Of a stretch of 64,000 bases of DNA, positions 20,509-29,428 are shown piece by piece. Below the pieces are notes generated by a model that made no database searches, had not been told where the DNA came from, and saw only the letters and a program-made list of their open reading frames with translations. Where the stretch lies: contig NZ_MWWR01000003.1 in the NCBI RefSeq assembly GCF_002259605.1, forward strand, positions 240,555 to 304,554. Direction: 5' to 3'. The stretch's first letter is position 1. Every line of letters starts with the position of its first letter. This DNA is from Pseudoscardovia radai (GTDB lineage Bacteria > Actinomycetota > Actinomycetes > Actinomycetales > Bifidobacteriaceae). Made by a program: the position numbers and the translations under genes.

Positions 20509-22128
20509 ATGCACAACATAGGCGGATCCGAGCGATCATCAGCGCCATCGCCCGTACCCCTGCGCGTCACGGCGTCCGAACCGCTCTCCGGCTCCCGCAT
20601 GCCCCGAGCGGTGGCGCTTCTCGTGCTGTTCGTCGCCATGCTCCTGACCCTGGGCGGCTGCTCCGTCTCGATCGACGGCCCGTCCACAGAACGCTTCGAA
20701 TCCGCCGCCAAGCGCAACGGCATGACTCCGTCCACCGATCTGTGCGAGCAGTACATCACGCAGTACTCCGGCGAGCTGTCGCCCGCCCTCGGCTCGGCGT
20801 CCTCCGGCTCCGACGATTCCATGGCGTCCGGCCCCAGCATGGCTGACATCGCCACCTGCTCCGTCGCAATGAAAGCCGATGACAACACCCACCGGATCTC
20901 CGCACTGCTCATGTACCTCGAGGTCGACGACCGCGGCATCGTCGAAAGCATGACGAGCAACATGGAAAGCAACAAAACGCTGTCAAGCCTGTTCAAGTCG
21001 GACGACGCGGGCTACAGCGCCTCCACTTCGGTGGCGGGCAACGACCTGTGGATCGGCATCTACACGGCGCGCAACAGCATCCTGCTTGTGGTGGGTAACT
21101 CCGACGAACTGCGCCCCGTGGTCAAGGAATCCGGCTTCGCCACGCATATCGTCGACAAACGCAGCCTCGTCATCGCGGGCGTGGTGGTGCTGGCGATCAT
21201 CGTGCTCATCCTGCTCGCGATGATGTCGTCGTCGATGCGCCGCAAGCGCATCAACCGCGAGATGGACGAGGCGATCCGCGGCAACCTGCCCGTGCATGAT
21301 TCCGCGGCCAGGGTGCCGGCCGACCCGCATCTGCTTCCGCGCAACGCCGCGGTGATGCAGCCGGGGCAGGAGTTCGTCCCGTTCGACTGGAACGGTGGTG
21401 CGAACGGCGGCGCGGCGAACGACGGCGCCGGTGTCGGTTTCGCCAACGGCGCCGCGTCGGCGAACGCTCCGCGCGACGGCATGGCATACGACGGCAAGGC
21501 ATACGATGACGGCGCGGACCATGCCGTGAGGGACGATGATGCGGCAAGCCGCAACGGACACTACGATGCGTCAGCCGACGCATACCGCGGCAACCGCTCC
21601 TTCGTGCCGGGCCAGTCCTTCGAACCTGGGCAGTCTTTCGAGCCTGGACAGGTCTCCCAGGCGAATCCGGGTCTCGATCCCATCCATTCCTTTGACCCGC
21701 GCCAGCAGAACCATCCGGACCATGCCGACGTGCCGGCGGAACCCGAGCCAGCGGACCAGGGCGCGTCCTATCCGGAGCAACCCGTTTATCCGACGGAACC
21801 CGTGTCGGTGCCATCGTATGAAACCGGCGCCTACGGAAGTTCGGCCTATGGATACGTGCCGTCGGGAGACGAACGCAACGCCGATGCCAATGGCATCGAT
21901 TTCCCGGATCGTCCGTACCCGGCCGCCGCACGGCAGGATCCCGCGCCGTCCGACGAGCCGCAGCAGACGTCGTCGGCCGCGCAGCCCCCGCAGCGCCAGG
22001 CGTCGGGCGCCTCCGTGCCCTGGCGTTTCTCCCCGCAGCGCTACAGGGATTTCGACGATTCCGATGACGGCGACCAATCGTTCATGTATCCCAGGAGGGG
22101 AGCGGCCCCGAACGGCGACCGCGCCTAG
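20509..22128 (+). CDS. Lipoprotein-type last member of the array with long acidic/Pro/Ser tail
   Basis: Function unknown. The 539-residue protein has a lipobox L-G-G-C (Cys51) after an unusually long N-terminal region. Its exported domain has Cys79 and Cys117 (DIATC), the wider spacing being due to a Ser/Gly insertion. S-G-F precedes the helix (about 222-243), which follows without a linker and is closed by MRRKR. The 295-residue tail is acidic and Pro/Ala-rich, without Q-Y-G repeats. It contains QPGQEFVP at residue 284, shared with the 10072 gene, and P-G-Q-S-F-E-P repeats. The ATG at 20509 has GAAAGAGGAAAC before it. It stands beyond the 73-bp array and is followed by tyrS. Confidence 0.8.
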   Translation: MHNIGGSERSSAPSPVPLRVTASEPLSGSRMPRAVALLVLFVAMLLTLGGCSVSIDGPSTERFESAAKRNGMTPSTDLCEQYITQYSGELSPALGSASSGSDDSMASGPSMADIATCSVAMKADDNTHRISALLMYLEVDDRGIVESMTSNMESNKTLSSLFKSDDAGYSASTSVAGNDLWIGIYTARNSILLVVGNSDELRPVVKESGFATHIVDKRSLVIAGVVVLAIIVLILLAMMSSSMRRKRINREMDEAIRGNLPVHDSAARVPADPHLLPRNAAVMQPGQEFVPFDWNGGANGGAANDGAGVGFANGAASANAPRDGMAYDGKAYDDGADHAVRDDDAASRNGHYDASADAYRGNRSFVPGQSFEPGQSFEPGQVSQANPGLDPIHSFDPRQQNHPDHADVPAEPEPADQGASYPEQPVYPTEPVSVPSYETGAYGSSAYGYVPSGDERNADANGIDFPDRPYPAAARQDPAPSDEPQQTSSAAQPPQRQASGASVPWRFSPQRYRDFDDSDDGDQSFMYPRRGAAPNGDRA

Positions 22129-22335
22129 ACGTCGCCCCGTCCGCGCCCCGTCGCCCCGTCCGCGCCTCCGCCATCCATCGAGCTTCCGCCCTGTCGCCAT
22201 AGGCTGGCACAATGTCAGGAGTATGAGTATCCGCGTCGGCAACACCGGCGCGCTCTCCGGCACAGCCGGAACGACATCCCGGTTTCGGGCGCGACGCGCC
22301 GCAGGGCGCGGTTATACAAGAACAGAGGGAGCATC

Positions 22336-23661
22336 ATGGCTCAGGTGAGGAATTACAGCGAAGCGGGCTTCTCCACGCTGATGGAGGAGCTGGAGTGGCG
22401 CGGTCTGATCAATCAGTCGACGGACCGCGAGCAGCTTGCCGCCGTTCTCAACGGAAAGCCCATCGCCTACTATTGCGGCTTCGACCCGACCGCCCCGTCC
22501 CTCCATATCGGCAACCTCGTGCAGCTCATCGTCATGCGCCACCTGCAGGCCGCCGGCCACCAGCCCTACGCCGTCGTCGGCGGCGCCACCGGCCTTATCG
22601 GCGACCCGCGCCAGAGCGGCGAGCGTACCCTCAACCCCAAGGAGATCGTGGCCGGCTGGGTGGAGCGCCTGCGCACCCAGATCTCGCGCTTCCTCTCCGC
22701 AGAAGGCGACAACGCGGTGAAGTTCGTCAACAACTACGACTGGACGGCGAATATGTCCGTCATCGACTTCCTGCGCGACGTGGGCAAGAACTTCCGCCTC
22801 GGCACCATGCTCGCCAAGGAGACCGTCGCCCGTCGCCTTAACTCCGAGGAGGGCATCTCCTTCACCGAGTTCAGCTACCAGGTGCTGCAGGGCAACGATT
22901 TCCTGCACCTGTTCGACGAATACGGCGTGGTGCTCGAGACCGGCGGCGCCGACCAGTGGGGCAACCTCACGTCGGGCCTCGACCTCATCCGCAAGGTGCG
23001 CGGCGCGTCCGTGAACGTCATGACGAGCCCCATCATCACGGATTCGCAAGGCAAGAAGTTCGGCAAGTCCGAGGGCAACGCCATGTGGCTCGACCCGACG
23101 ATGCTCAGCCCGTACAAGTTCTACCAGTTCTGGTTCAACCAGCCTGACGACCAGGTGGTGAAGCTGCTTAAGGTGTTCACCTTCCTTCCCAAGGACGAGA
23201 TCGAGCGTCTGGCCGGCGAGGTGGAGACGAACCCCGGCGCCCGTGAGGCCCAGCGCACGCTGGCCTGGGAGGTTACGAGCTACGTGCACGGCGAGGATGC
23301 CACGCAGCAGGCCATCGACGCGGCCGCCGCGCTGTTCGGCCGCGGCGAGCTGTCGGGTGTGGACGCGGCGACGCTTGAGTCCGCGCTCGAGGGCGTGAAG
23401 GTGACCGACGAGGACGGCCGTTCCGTGTTCGCCACGGCGACGCCGGGAACGCGCGTCACCGAGGCCGCCGTCAAGGCCGGCCTGTTCAAGTCGATGTCGG
23501 AGGCGCGCAAGACCATCGCGTCCGGTGGCCTGTATATCAATAACGAACGCGTCACGGATGTGGACGCCGAGCTGACGGAGGAGGATTTCCTGTCTGGCCG
23601 CTTTGCGGTCGTGCGCCGCGGCAAGCGTGCCCTCGGCGCTGTGGAACTGGGCAACGCCTGA
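22336..23661 (+). CDS. tyrS: Tyrosyl-tRNA synthetase
   Basis: TyrRS charges tRNA-Tyr with tyrosine. The 441-residue class Ic enzyme has HIGN (residues 57-60) as the HIGH motif, '[18 protein letters not shown]' in the tRNA/amino-acid region, and KFGKS (241-245) as the KMSKS loop. A C-terminal S4-type RNA-binding domain (about 370-430) includes '[19 protein letters not shown]'. The ATG has an AGAGGGAGC site. Upstream, GGCACAAT near 22207 may be a -10; no T-box features were found in the 200-bp leader. Confidence 0.97.
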   Translation: MAQVRNYSEAGFSTLMEELEWRGLINQSTDREQLAAVLNGKPIAYYCGFDPTAPSLHIGNLVQLIVMRHLQAAGHQPYAVVGGATGLIGDPRQSGERTLNPKEIVAGWVERLRTQISRFLSAEGDNAVKFVNNYDWTANMSVIDFLRDVGKNFRLGTMLAKETVARRLNSEEGISFTEFSYQVLQGNDFLHLFDEYGVVLETGGADQWGNLTSGLDLIRKVRGASVNVMTSPIITDSQGKKFGKSEGNAMWLDPTMLSPYKFYQFWFNQPDDQVVKLLKVFTFLPKDEIERLAGEVETNPGAREAQRTLAWEVTSYVHGEDATQQAIDAAAALFGRGELSGVDAATLESALEGVKVTDEDGRSVFATATPGTRVTEAAVKAGLFKSMSEARKTIASGGLYINNERVTDVDAELTEEDFLSGRFAVVRRGKRALGAVELGNA

Positions 23662-23882
23662 GTCCCGTAAGTTTTTGTGCAGCGTGACGGGGCGCATCGC
23701 GACCGGCGGTTTCCTTCGGGAGGCCGCGACCGCGGCGTGTCCCGTCTGGCACTATCGAGTATTGTCTACTTCGCGATTCCGGCAATAAGAGCCGGCGCGG
23801 CCCGGCATGGGCGCGCCACCCCGGACGCGGCAGGCGCATGAGGCGCATATCCCGGTCTCCCGGGGGTCTTGGAGGATCATCA

Positions 23883-25970
23883 ATGAACGACAACAACGGC
23901 GGATACGGACGTCAGGGCGGTTCGGACCGCGGCGGGTATCACAAGGGCGGCGACCGCGGCCACGGCGGCTACGGCGGCAATCGCGGCGGCTTCCATAAGG
24001 GCGGATCGAACCGCGGGGGCTTCCACAAGCACGACGACCGTCGCGATTTCCATCGCGATGGCGATTTCAAGCGTGATGGCGACCGTCGTGACTTCCATCG
24101 CGATGGTGACCGTCGTGATGTCAAGCGCGGTGGTGATTTCAAGCGTGATGATCGCCGTGACGGCGGCAGGCGTTTCGACCGCGATGACCGCAGGTCCGGC
24201 GGGAAGCGTTTCGATCGTGACGATCGGCGTGATTTCCACCGTGATGGTGACCGTCGTGACTTCCACCGTGACGGCGATCGCCGCGATTTCCATCGCGATG
24301 GCGACCGTCGCGATTTCAAGCGCGGTGGCGATTTCAAGCGTGATGGCGACCGTCGTGACTTCCATCGCGATGGCGACCGTCGTGATTTCAAGCGCGGCGG
24401 TGATTTCAAGCGCGATGACCGCCGTGACGGCGGCAGGCGTTTCGACCGCGATGACCGCAGGTCCGGCGGGAAGCGTTTCGATCGTGACGATCGACGTGAT
24501 TTCCACCGTGATGGCGACCGCCGTGACTTCCATCGCGATGACCGCCGCGAGGGCGGCAATCCGCGCTATGCGCACGACGACCGCCGCTCCTTCCGCGGCG
24601 ATCGCGACGGCGATCGTGGCTTCCGCCGCGACGACCGCGAGAGGACGAATCAGGATTCCTATGAGAAGGGGCGTGGCGACAGCCGCGACTTCCAGCGCGA
24701 GCACCGCTTCCGCCGCGATTCCGACGCGAATTACCGCGGCGGCCGCCGCAATTCCGACGGCACCGTGTCGTATCCGTCGCAGAACCCGTACAAGGCGCGC
24801 CGTCCCAACGAGCCCGTCATGCCCGAGGGCATGATGTGGAACATGCTGTCGGAGGATGAGCGCGAGCGTCTGCGCGGCCTGTCGAAGGAACACGCCGAGA
24901 ACATCGGCCTGCATATCCTCGCCGCCGACTCCCTCGTCGACACCGATCCGAAGGCTGCCCTCGAGCACGCCAAGTGGGTGGCGCACCAGGCGTCGCGCGT
25001 CGACTTCGCGCGCGAGACCTACGCCCTCGTGGCCTACCGCACGGGCGAGTACGAGACGGCGCTGCGCGAATTCCGCACCGCCTACCGCATGAACGGCTAC
25101 CCGGACTACCTGCCCTTCATGGCCGACTGCGAGCGTGCCCTCGGACACCCGGAGAAAGCCGTCGAGCTGGCCATGAGCGAGGACGCCAAGCGTCTGACCG
25201 CCGATTCCAAGGCCGAGATGTTCATCGTGTACGCCGGCGCCCTGGGCGACCTCGGCAAGTGGGACCAAGCCATCGAGGTCATCCGCCGCCTGTCCCGTTC
25301 CAAGGGCCTGCCCGGCCCGTACCGCATGCGCGCCCTCCAGGCCGAGCAGAACCTGCTCGAGCAGGCCGGCCGCGCCCAGGAGGCGCAGGAGCTCGAGGAC
25401 ACCGTCGAGACCTACGAGGACGAGTACGCCGACATGGATGATGAGGAGATTGCCGAAGACACCTTCATCGACAACGACCTGCAGTTGCTCAACCCCGAGG
25501 AGATGGAACGTACGGGCATCGTGACCGCCGAGGACATCCTCGACGCCGAGGAGGAGGAACGCCGCGAGGCCGAGGAGCGCCGCGCCCAGCGCGAGGCCGA
25601 GCGTGAGGCTGCCGAGGCTTCCGATGGCGAGGCGGCTGCCGAGGCTTCCGATGGTGAGGAATCCGCCGAAGCGTCCGATACTGCCTCCGACGAGGGCGAA
25701 ACGTCCGACGATGCTGCCTCCGATGATTCCGAGAAGGCCGACGATGCTGCCTCCGAGCAGGCGGACGCGGACGATGCGGCCGATGCCGAGACGACGGATG
25801 ATGCTCCCGCCGAGGCTGCTGAGCCTGCTGAGCCCGCCGAAGCCGAGCCTGCCGAAACCGAGTCGGCCGCGCCGGCCGCGGATATCGTGGAGCCGACGGA
25901 GCAGACCGCCGACGCCGCATCCGCTGACGCTGCCGACGTCGACACGACGAACGGAACGGACGCCGCATGA
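23883..25970 (+). CDS. Three-part protein: Arg/Asp-rich repeats, TPR-like core, acidic tail
   Basis: Residues 1 to about 300 of 695 are a low-complexity region of Gly/Arg/Asp/His/Phe repeats, mostly variants of R-R-D-F-H-R-D-G-D. Residues about 316-540 form a helical TPR-like repeat domain, with 'ALEHAKWVAHQASRVDFA', 'GEYETALREFRTAYRMNG' and 'GHPEKAVELA'. The last 140 residues are acidic Ala/Glu/Asp/Ser. Mixed-charge RD repeats beside a TPR resemble RNA-binding or condensate-forming proteins; binding of RNA or ribosomes is inference. The ATG follows TTGGAGGATCATCA. Its stop overlaps the next gene as ATGA, so it is translated with a HAD phosphatase, followed by tlyA and nadK. Confidence 0.8.
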   Translation: MNDNNGGYGRQGGSDRGGYHKGGDRGHGGYGGNRGGFHKGGSNRGGFHKHDDRRDFHRDGDFKRDGDRRDFHRDGDRRDVKRGGDFKRDDRRDGGRRFDRDDRRSGGKRFDRDDRRDFHRDGDRRDFHRDGDRRDFHRDGDRRDFKRGGDFKRDGDRRDFHRDGDRRDFKRGGDFKRDDRRDGGRRFDRDDRRSGGKRFDRDDRRDFHRDGDRRDFHRDDRREGGNPRYAHDDRRSFRGDRDGDRGFRRDDRERTNQDSYEKGRGDSRDFQREHRFRRDSDANYRGGRRNSDGTVSYPSQNPYKARRPNEPVMPEGMMWNMLSEDERERLRGLSKEHAENIGLHILAADSLVDTDPKAALEHAKWVAHQASRVDFARETYALVAYRTGEYETALREFRTAYRMNGYPDYLPFMADCERALGHPEKAVELAMSEDAKRLTADSKAEMFIVYAGALGDLGKWDQAIEVIRRLSRSKGLPGPYRMRALQAEQNLLEQAGRAQEAQELEDTVETYEDEYADMDDEEIAEDTFIDNDLQLLNPEEMERTGIVTAEDILDAEEEERREAEERRAQREAEREAAEASDGEAAAEASDGEESAEASDTASDEGETSDDAASDDSEKADDAASEQADADDAADAETTDDAPAEAAEPAEPAEAEPAETESAAPAADIVEPTEQTADAASADAADVDTTNGTDAA
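24036..24600 (+). repeat. Nested in-frame repeats in the RD-rich region
   Basis: 27-bp units (nine residues) dominate. A higher-order duplication of 267 bp (89 codons) is visible: the block beginning GCCGTGACGGCGGCAGG at 24154 recurs almost unchanged at 24421. The reverse strand is also open here, but only as a by-product of the codon bias. Confidence 0.8.
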
Positions 25971-27097
25971 GCGATATCCGCACGCCGCATGCCCTGAAAT
26001 CAACCGCCGCCCCGCTCAGCGAGACGTACGATCTCGTCCTGCTTGACCTCGACGGCGTCGTCTACCGGGGCAAGAACCCCGTCGAGCATGCGGCGGACGG
26101 CATCGCCGACGCCGAGCGCCACGGCATGCAGATCTCGTACACGACGAATAATCCGTCGCGCTACCCGCATACCGTGGCCGAGCAACTCGAGGGCTTCGGC
26201 CTGAGAGTCGCCGATAACCAGGTCATCACCTCCGCCATCGTCGCCGCGCGCATGCTCGCCGACAGGCTTCCGCAGGGCTCGCGCGTCCTCGTCGTGGGAC
26301 GCGAGCATCTGTGCGAGGAGATCGAGAAGAACGGCCTGACGGTTGTGCATACAGCCGCAGAGCATCCCGACGCCGTCATCCAGTCCTGGCACCAGGACCT
26401 GAGCTGGGCGGAGCTGGCCGAGGCATCGTATGCCATCGCGCAGGGCGCGCGGTATTTCGTGACGAACAAAGACCTCACCATTCCGCGCGAAGGCGGCATC
26501 GCGCCGGGCAACGGTGCCATGCAGCTGCCCGTCATCACCGCCACCGGCGTCAGGCCCGAGGGCTCCGCCGGCAAGCCCGAGGCCGCTATGTACGACGAGT
26601 CGCGCCAGTTGTTCTCGAAAACCGCATCCCTCGTGCCGGTCGACAGGTCGCTGCCCTGCGGCGACCGCCTCGACACCGATATCGAGGCCGCGAACCGCGG
26701 GGGATACGATTCCCTCGTCGTGCTCACGGGAGTGGCGGACCCCGCGCAGATCCTGACCGCCGCGCCTCTGCAGCGACCCACGTATGTGGCCGCCGACCTG
26801 AGGGGCCTTAACCGCGTGCAGCCCGCCGTCGAACGCGGGGCGGACGGATCGTTCCGCTGCGGCGACGCCGTGGCGCGCTGCGATGGCCGGACGGTGCGCA
26901 TCGACATTGGCGGCCGTCCGGTTGACGCCCCCGACACGCTGGATGCCCTGCGCGCCGCATGTGACTGCGCCTGGGCCGCCGTGGACGAGAACGGGGCCAA
27001 TCCCGAGGCGCTCCGCCTGCCCGATTTCGCACCTGTGCTTCATGAAGCCGACGAGGCCGATGGCGCATATGGGACCGGGACGGACGGCAGCCGATGA
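25967..27097 (+). CDS. HAD-IIA family sugar/nucleotide phosphatase (NagD-like)
   Basis: The 376-residue protein has the HAD motif I D-L-D-G-V-V-Y-R-G (residues 27-35). The Thr-Thr-Asn-Asn loop (motif II) lies in YTTNNPSRYP, the lysine in S-A-G-K-P-E-A and the acidic motif III in C-G-D-R-L-D-T-D. The cap between them is of the NagD/PGP type (subfamily IIA). The substrate cannot be read from the sequence; phosphoglycolate, p-nitrophenyl-type or nucleotide monophosphates are known in the family. The C-terminal 90 residues form an extension not needed for catalysis. ATGA overlaps link it to the RD-repeat gene before and the small gene after. Confidence 0.88.
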   Translation: MSDIRTPHALKSTAAPLSETYDLVLLDLDGVVYRGKNPVEHAADGIADAERHGMQISYTTNNPSRYPHTVAEQLEGFGLRVADNQVITSAIVAARMLADRLPQGSRVLVVGREHLCEEIEKNGLTVVHTAAEHPDAVIQSWHQDLSWAELAEASYAIAQGARYFVTNKDLTIPREGGIAPGNGAMQLPVITATGVRPEGSAGKPEAAMYDESRQLFSKTASLVPVDRSLPCGDRLDTDIEAANRGGYDSLVVLTGVADPAQILTAAPLQRPTYVAADLRGLNRVQPAVERGADGSFRCGDAVARCDGRTVRIDIGGRPVDAPDTLDALRAACDCAWAAVDENGANPEALRLPDFAPVLHEADEADGAYGTGTDGSR

Positions 27098-27471
27098 GCT
27101 ATATCGACGACATGCCGCGGAGCGCGGCCCCGTTCGGCTCGGCGCCCGACTCGGACAAGGCTCCGGAAACCGGCGACACGCCTGATGTTTCCGGCGAGTC
27201 TCCGGATGCCGACGGGGCATCGGATCGCGAGCTTCTCGAGCGCTTCCCGGCCCTGCGCCAGACGCGCGGCGACGACTACGACGCCCAGGCCGAGGCCTAC
27301 GAGGCGGTTCTCGCCGCGCTCCAGCATGATCTCGACGCCCTCGGCGCCTCGTCCGCCGCGTCTGGTGCCTCCAATGGCACATCCAACGGCGCCTCCAACG
27401 GCGCCGCGAACCCCGGCCAGTCGAACCGCGACCGCCAGTCCGGCCGCCACGGTCGCCATCACAGGCGGTGA
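27094..27471 (+). CDS. Small hypothetical protein
   Basis: No family recognised. The 125 residues start with an acidic, Pro/Asp-rich segment. A short predicted helical core follows (about residues 45-85, 'DRELLERFPALRQTRGDDYD' and the following A-E-A-Y-E-A-V-L). The C-terminus is of Asn/Ala/Ser type, ending in basic H-R-R. There is no signal or membrane segment. The ATGA overlap with the HAD gene and the 3-bp gap to tlyA show it is a genuine operon member; its coding bias is that of its neighbours. It may be an accessory protein, but nothing shows what it does. Confidence 0.65.
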   Translation: MSYIDDMPRSAAPFGSAPDSDKAPETGDTPDVSGESPDADGASDRELLERFPALRQTRGDDYDAQAEAYEAVLAALQHDLDALGASSAASGASNGTSNGASNGAANPGQSNRDRQSGRHGRHHRR

Positions 27472-27474
27472 GCC

Positions 27475-28341
27475 ATGGCCCGATCGATGAATCGTTCCCT
27501 CGGCGGATCGCCGCATCGTCTGTCGTCCTCCGGCACGCTTGCCGGCACGTCCGCCGACATTCCCACCGAGCGCTGCGACGCCGCCCTGGTGCGCCGTGGC
27601 CTCGCCGCCTCCCGCACCCGTGCGCAGGCGCTGATCCGCAAGGGCGCCGTCAGCCTCAACGGGGCGCCTGTGCGCAAGGCATCGCAGCATGTGCTGCCGC
27701 ATGACGAGCTGCGTGTCGATGCCGGCGACGACTACGTGTCGCGCGGCGCGCTGAAACTCGTCGGCGCCTTCGATGTCTTCGACCTCCCGTCGCCCCGCGG
27801 CCGCGAATGCCTGGACATCGGCGCGTCCACCGGAGGCTTCACGGAGGTCCTCGTGCGCCGCGGAGCCGCGCGCGTCACGGCGCTCGACGTCGGCCACGGC
27901 CAGCTCGCCCCGCGCGTGGCGCGCGACCCGCATGTGCTCGACATGAGCGGCGTCAACGTGCGCGACGTCGAGGCGGCGGACCTTCCCGCCGTCCCGTCGT
28001 TCATCGTGTCCGACGTGTCGTTCATCTCACTGACGTATGTCATCCCCGTCATCCGCCGCATTCTCGACGCCGACCCGACGCTCGACGCCACCATCGTGCT
28101 GCTCGTCAAGCCGCAGTTCGAGGTCGGCAAGGGGCATCTGGGCAAGAACGGAATCGTGCGCGACGAGGCCCGGCGCGACCAGGCCGTGCGCACCGTGCGC
28201 GAGTGCGCGCGCAGCAACGGCTTCACGGAGCGCGGCTTCGCCCCGTCCCCGATCCTGGGCACGCATGGCAACGAGGAATTCCTCCTGTGGCTGTCGCGCC
28301 CCGCGCGAAGCGACCGCGCGGAGGGCGGCGATCGCGCATAG
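27475..28341 (+). CDS. tlyA: TlyA-type 2'-O-methyltransferase (16S/23S rRNA)
   Basis: TlyA methylates riboses of 16S and 23S rRNA at the subunit interface in actinobacteria; it was long called haemolysin A. The 288-residue protein has an N-terminal S4 domain (about residues 30-85: 'ERCDAALVRRGLAASRTRAQ'). An FtsJ-like methyltransferase domain follows, with the SAM motif D-I-G-A-S-T-G-G-F-T and 'KPQFEVGKGHLGKNGIVRD'. It lies in the common actinobacterial order tlyA-nadK-recN. An alternative ATG lies at 27484. Confidence 0.93.
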   Translation: MARSMNRSLGGSPHRLSSSGTLAGTSADIPTERCDAALVRRGLAASRTRAQALIRKGAVSLNGAPVRKASQHVLPHDELRVDAGDDYVSRGALKLVGAFDVFDLPSPRGRECLDIGASTGGFTEVLVRRGAARVTALDVGHGQLAPRVARDPHVLDMSGVNVRDVEAADLPAVPSFIVSDVSFISLTYVIPVIRRILDADPTLDATIVLLVKPQFEVGKGHLGKNGIVRDEARRDQAVRTVRECARSNGFTERGFAPSPILGTHGNEEFLLWLSRPARSDRAEGGDRA

Positions 28342-28394
28342 GATGGAAGACGACGCGCGGCATGCGCGGCGCGGAGGCGAAAGGAGTGCGTGGC

Positions 28395-29426
28395 ATGGAT
28401 CTCAGGCCGAACACAGGGGAGGGGATGAGCCTGCCGGACGTCCCCGCCGGGGCCATTGGCGTGCGCAAGGCCGTTATCGTCACGCATCCGCGCCTGGCCA
28501 CCGGGTCTCCCGTCGTCGCCGACACCATGGCCGCGCTCGAATCGCGCGGCTTCGACGTGCGCCTCATCGACAAGATCGACCCGCGCCCCTTCGGCCAGCC
28601 GACGCCCCATGTGGATGACGACACCGAGATCGTGGTGGTTCTCGGCGGCGACGGCACGATTCTGCGCGCCGCCGAACTCGTCAAGGGCACGCGCGTGCCC
28701 GTGCTGGGCGTGAATCTCGGTCACGTGGGCTTCCTTGCGGAATTCGAAAGCTTCGAGCTGGAGGAGGCCGTGCGCCGCATCGCCAGCCGGGACTACACGA
28801 TTGACGAGCGCATGATCGCCGACATGGAGGTGTGGATCCCGGGGCGGGACGCCCCCCTGCGCGACTGGGCCCTCAACGACATCACGCTCGAGCACACGGA
28901 CCGCGGCAGCATGATCGAGGTGGGCATCGAGGTCGACGGCGTGGCCATGAGCTCCTTCGGCTGCGACGGCGTCATCGTCTCCACGCCCACCGGCTCCACC
29001 GCCTACGCCTTCTCCGCCGGCGGCCCCGTGATCTGGCCGGGCGTCGAGGCCCTCGAACTGACGCCTCTGGCCGCGCACGCCCTGTTCGCACGCCCCCTCA
29101 TCATCGGATCGAAATCCACCTTCGGCATCGAGATCCTCGATTCACCGCCCTCGTCATCGGGAGGGTGGATCTGCTGCGACGGACGCCGCCAGGGGCGGGT
29201 TCCCAACGGCACGCGCGTCATCGTGCGCGCCTCCGACAGCCACCTGCGCCTTGCGCGCCTCGAGGACGTGCCCTTCACCCGCCGCCTCGTGACGAAATTC
29301 GACCTGCCCGTCATCGGTTGGCGCGAGCAGAGCAAGCGCACCGCCCACGCCCGCTGGAACGGGGCGGCGGACGATGAAGCCACCCCTGGTATTTCCGCGA
29401 CCCCAGACACCCGCGAAGGAGCCTGA
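28395..29426 (+). CDS. nadK: NAD kinase
   Basis: NadK phosphorylates NAD to NADP, using ATP or polyphosphate. The 343-residue protein has the G-G-D-G-T motif at residues 84-88, 'NLGHVGFLAEFE', and the nucleotide-binding 'DGVIVSTPTGSTAYAFSAGG'. The ATG at 28395 has AAAGGAG 8 bp before it and is preferred to the ATG at 28425, which is too close to its purine run. recN starts 2 bp after the stop, so the three genes tlyA-nadK-recN are probably one transcript. Confidence 0.95.
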   Translation: MDLRPNTGEGMSLPDVPAGAIGVRKAVIVTHPRLATGSPVVADTMAALESRGFDVRLIDKIDPRPFGQPTPHVDDDTEIVVVLGGDGTILRAAELVKGTRVPVLGVNLGHVGFLAEFESFELEEAVRRIASRDYTIDERMIADMEVWIPGRDAPLRDWALNDITLEHTDRGSMIEVGIEVDGVAMSSFGCDGVIVSTPTGSTAYAFSAGGPVIWPGVEALELTPLAAHALFARPLIIGSKSTFGIEILDSPPSSSGGWICCDGRRQGRVPNGTRVIVRASDSHLRLARLEDVPFTRRLVTKFDLPVIGWREQSKRTAHARWNGAADDEATPGISATPDTREGA

Positions 29427-29428
29427 GC

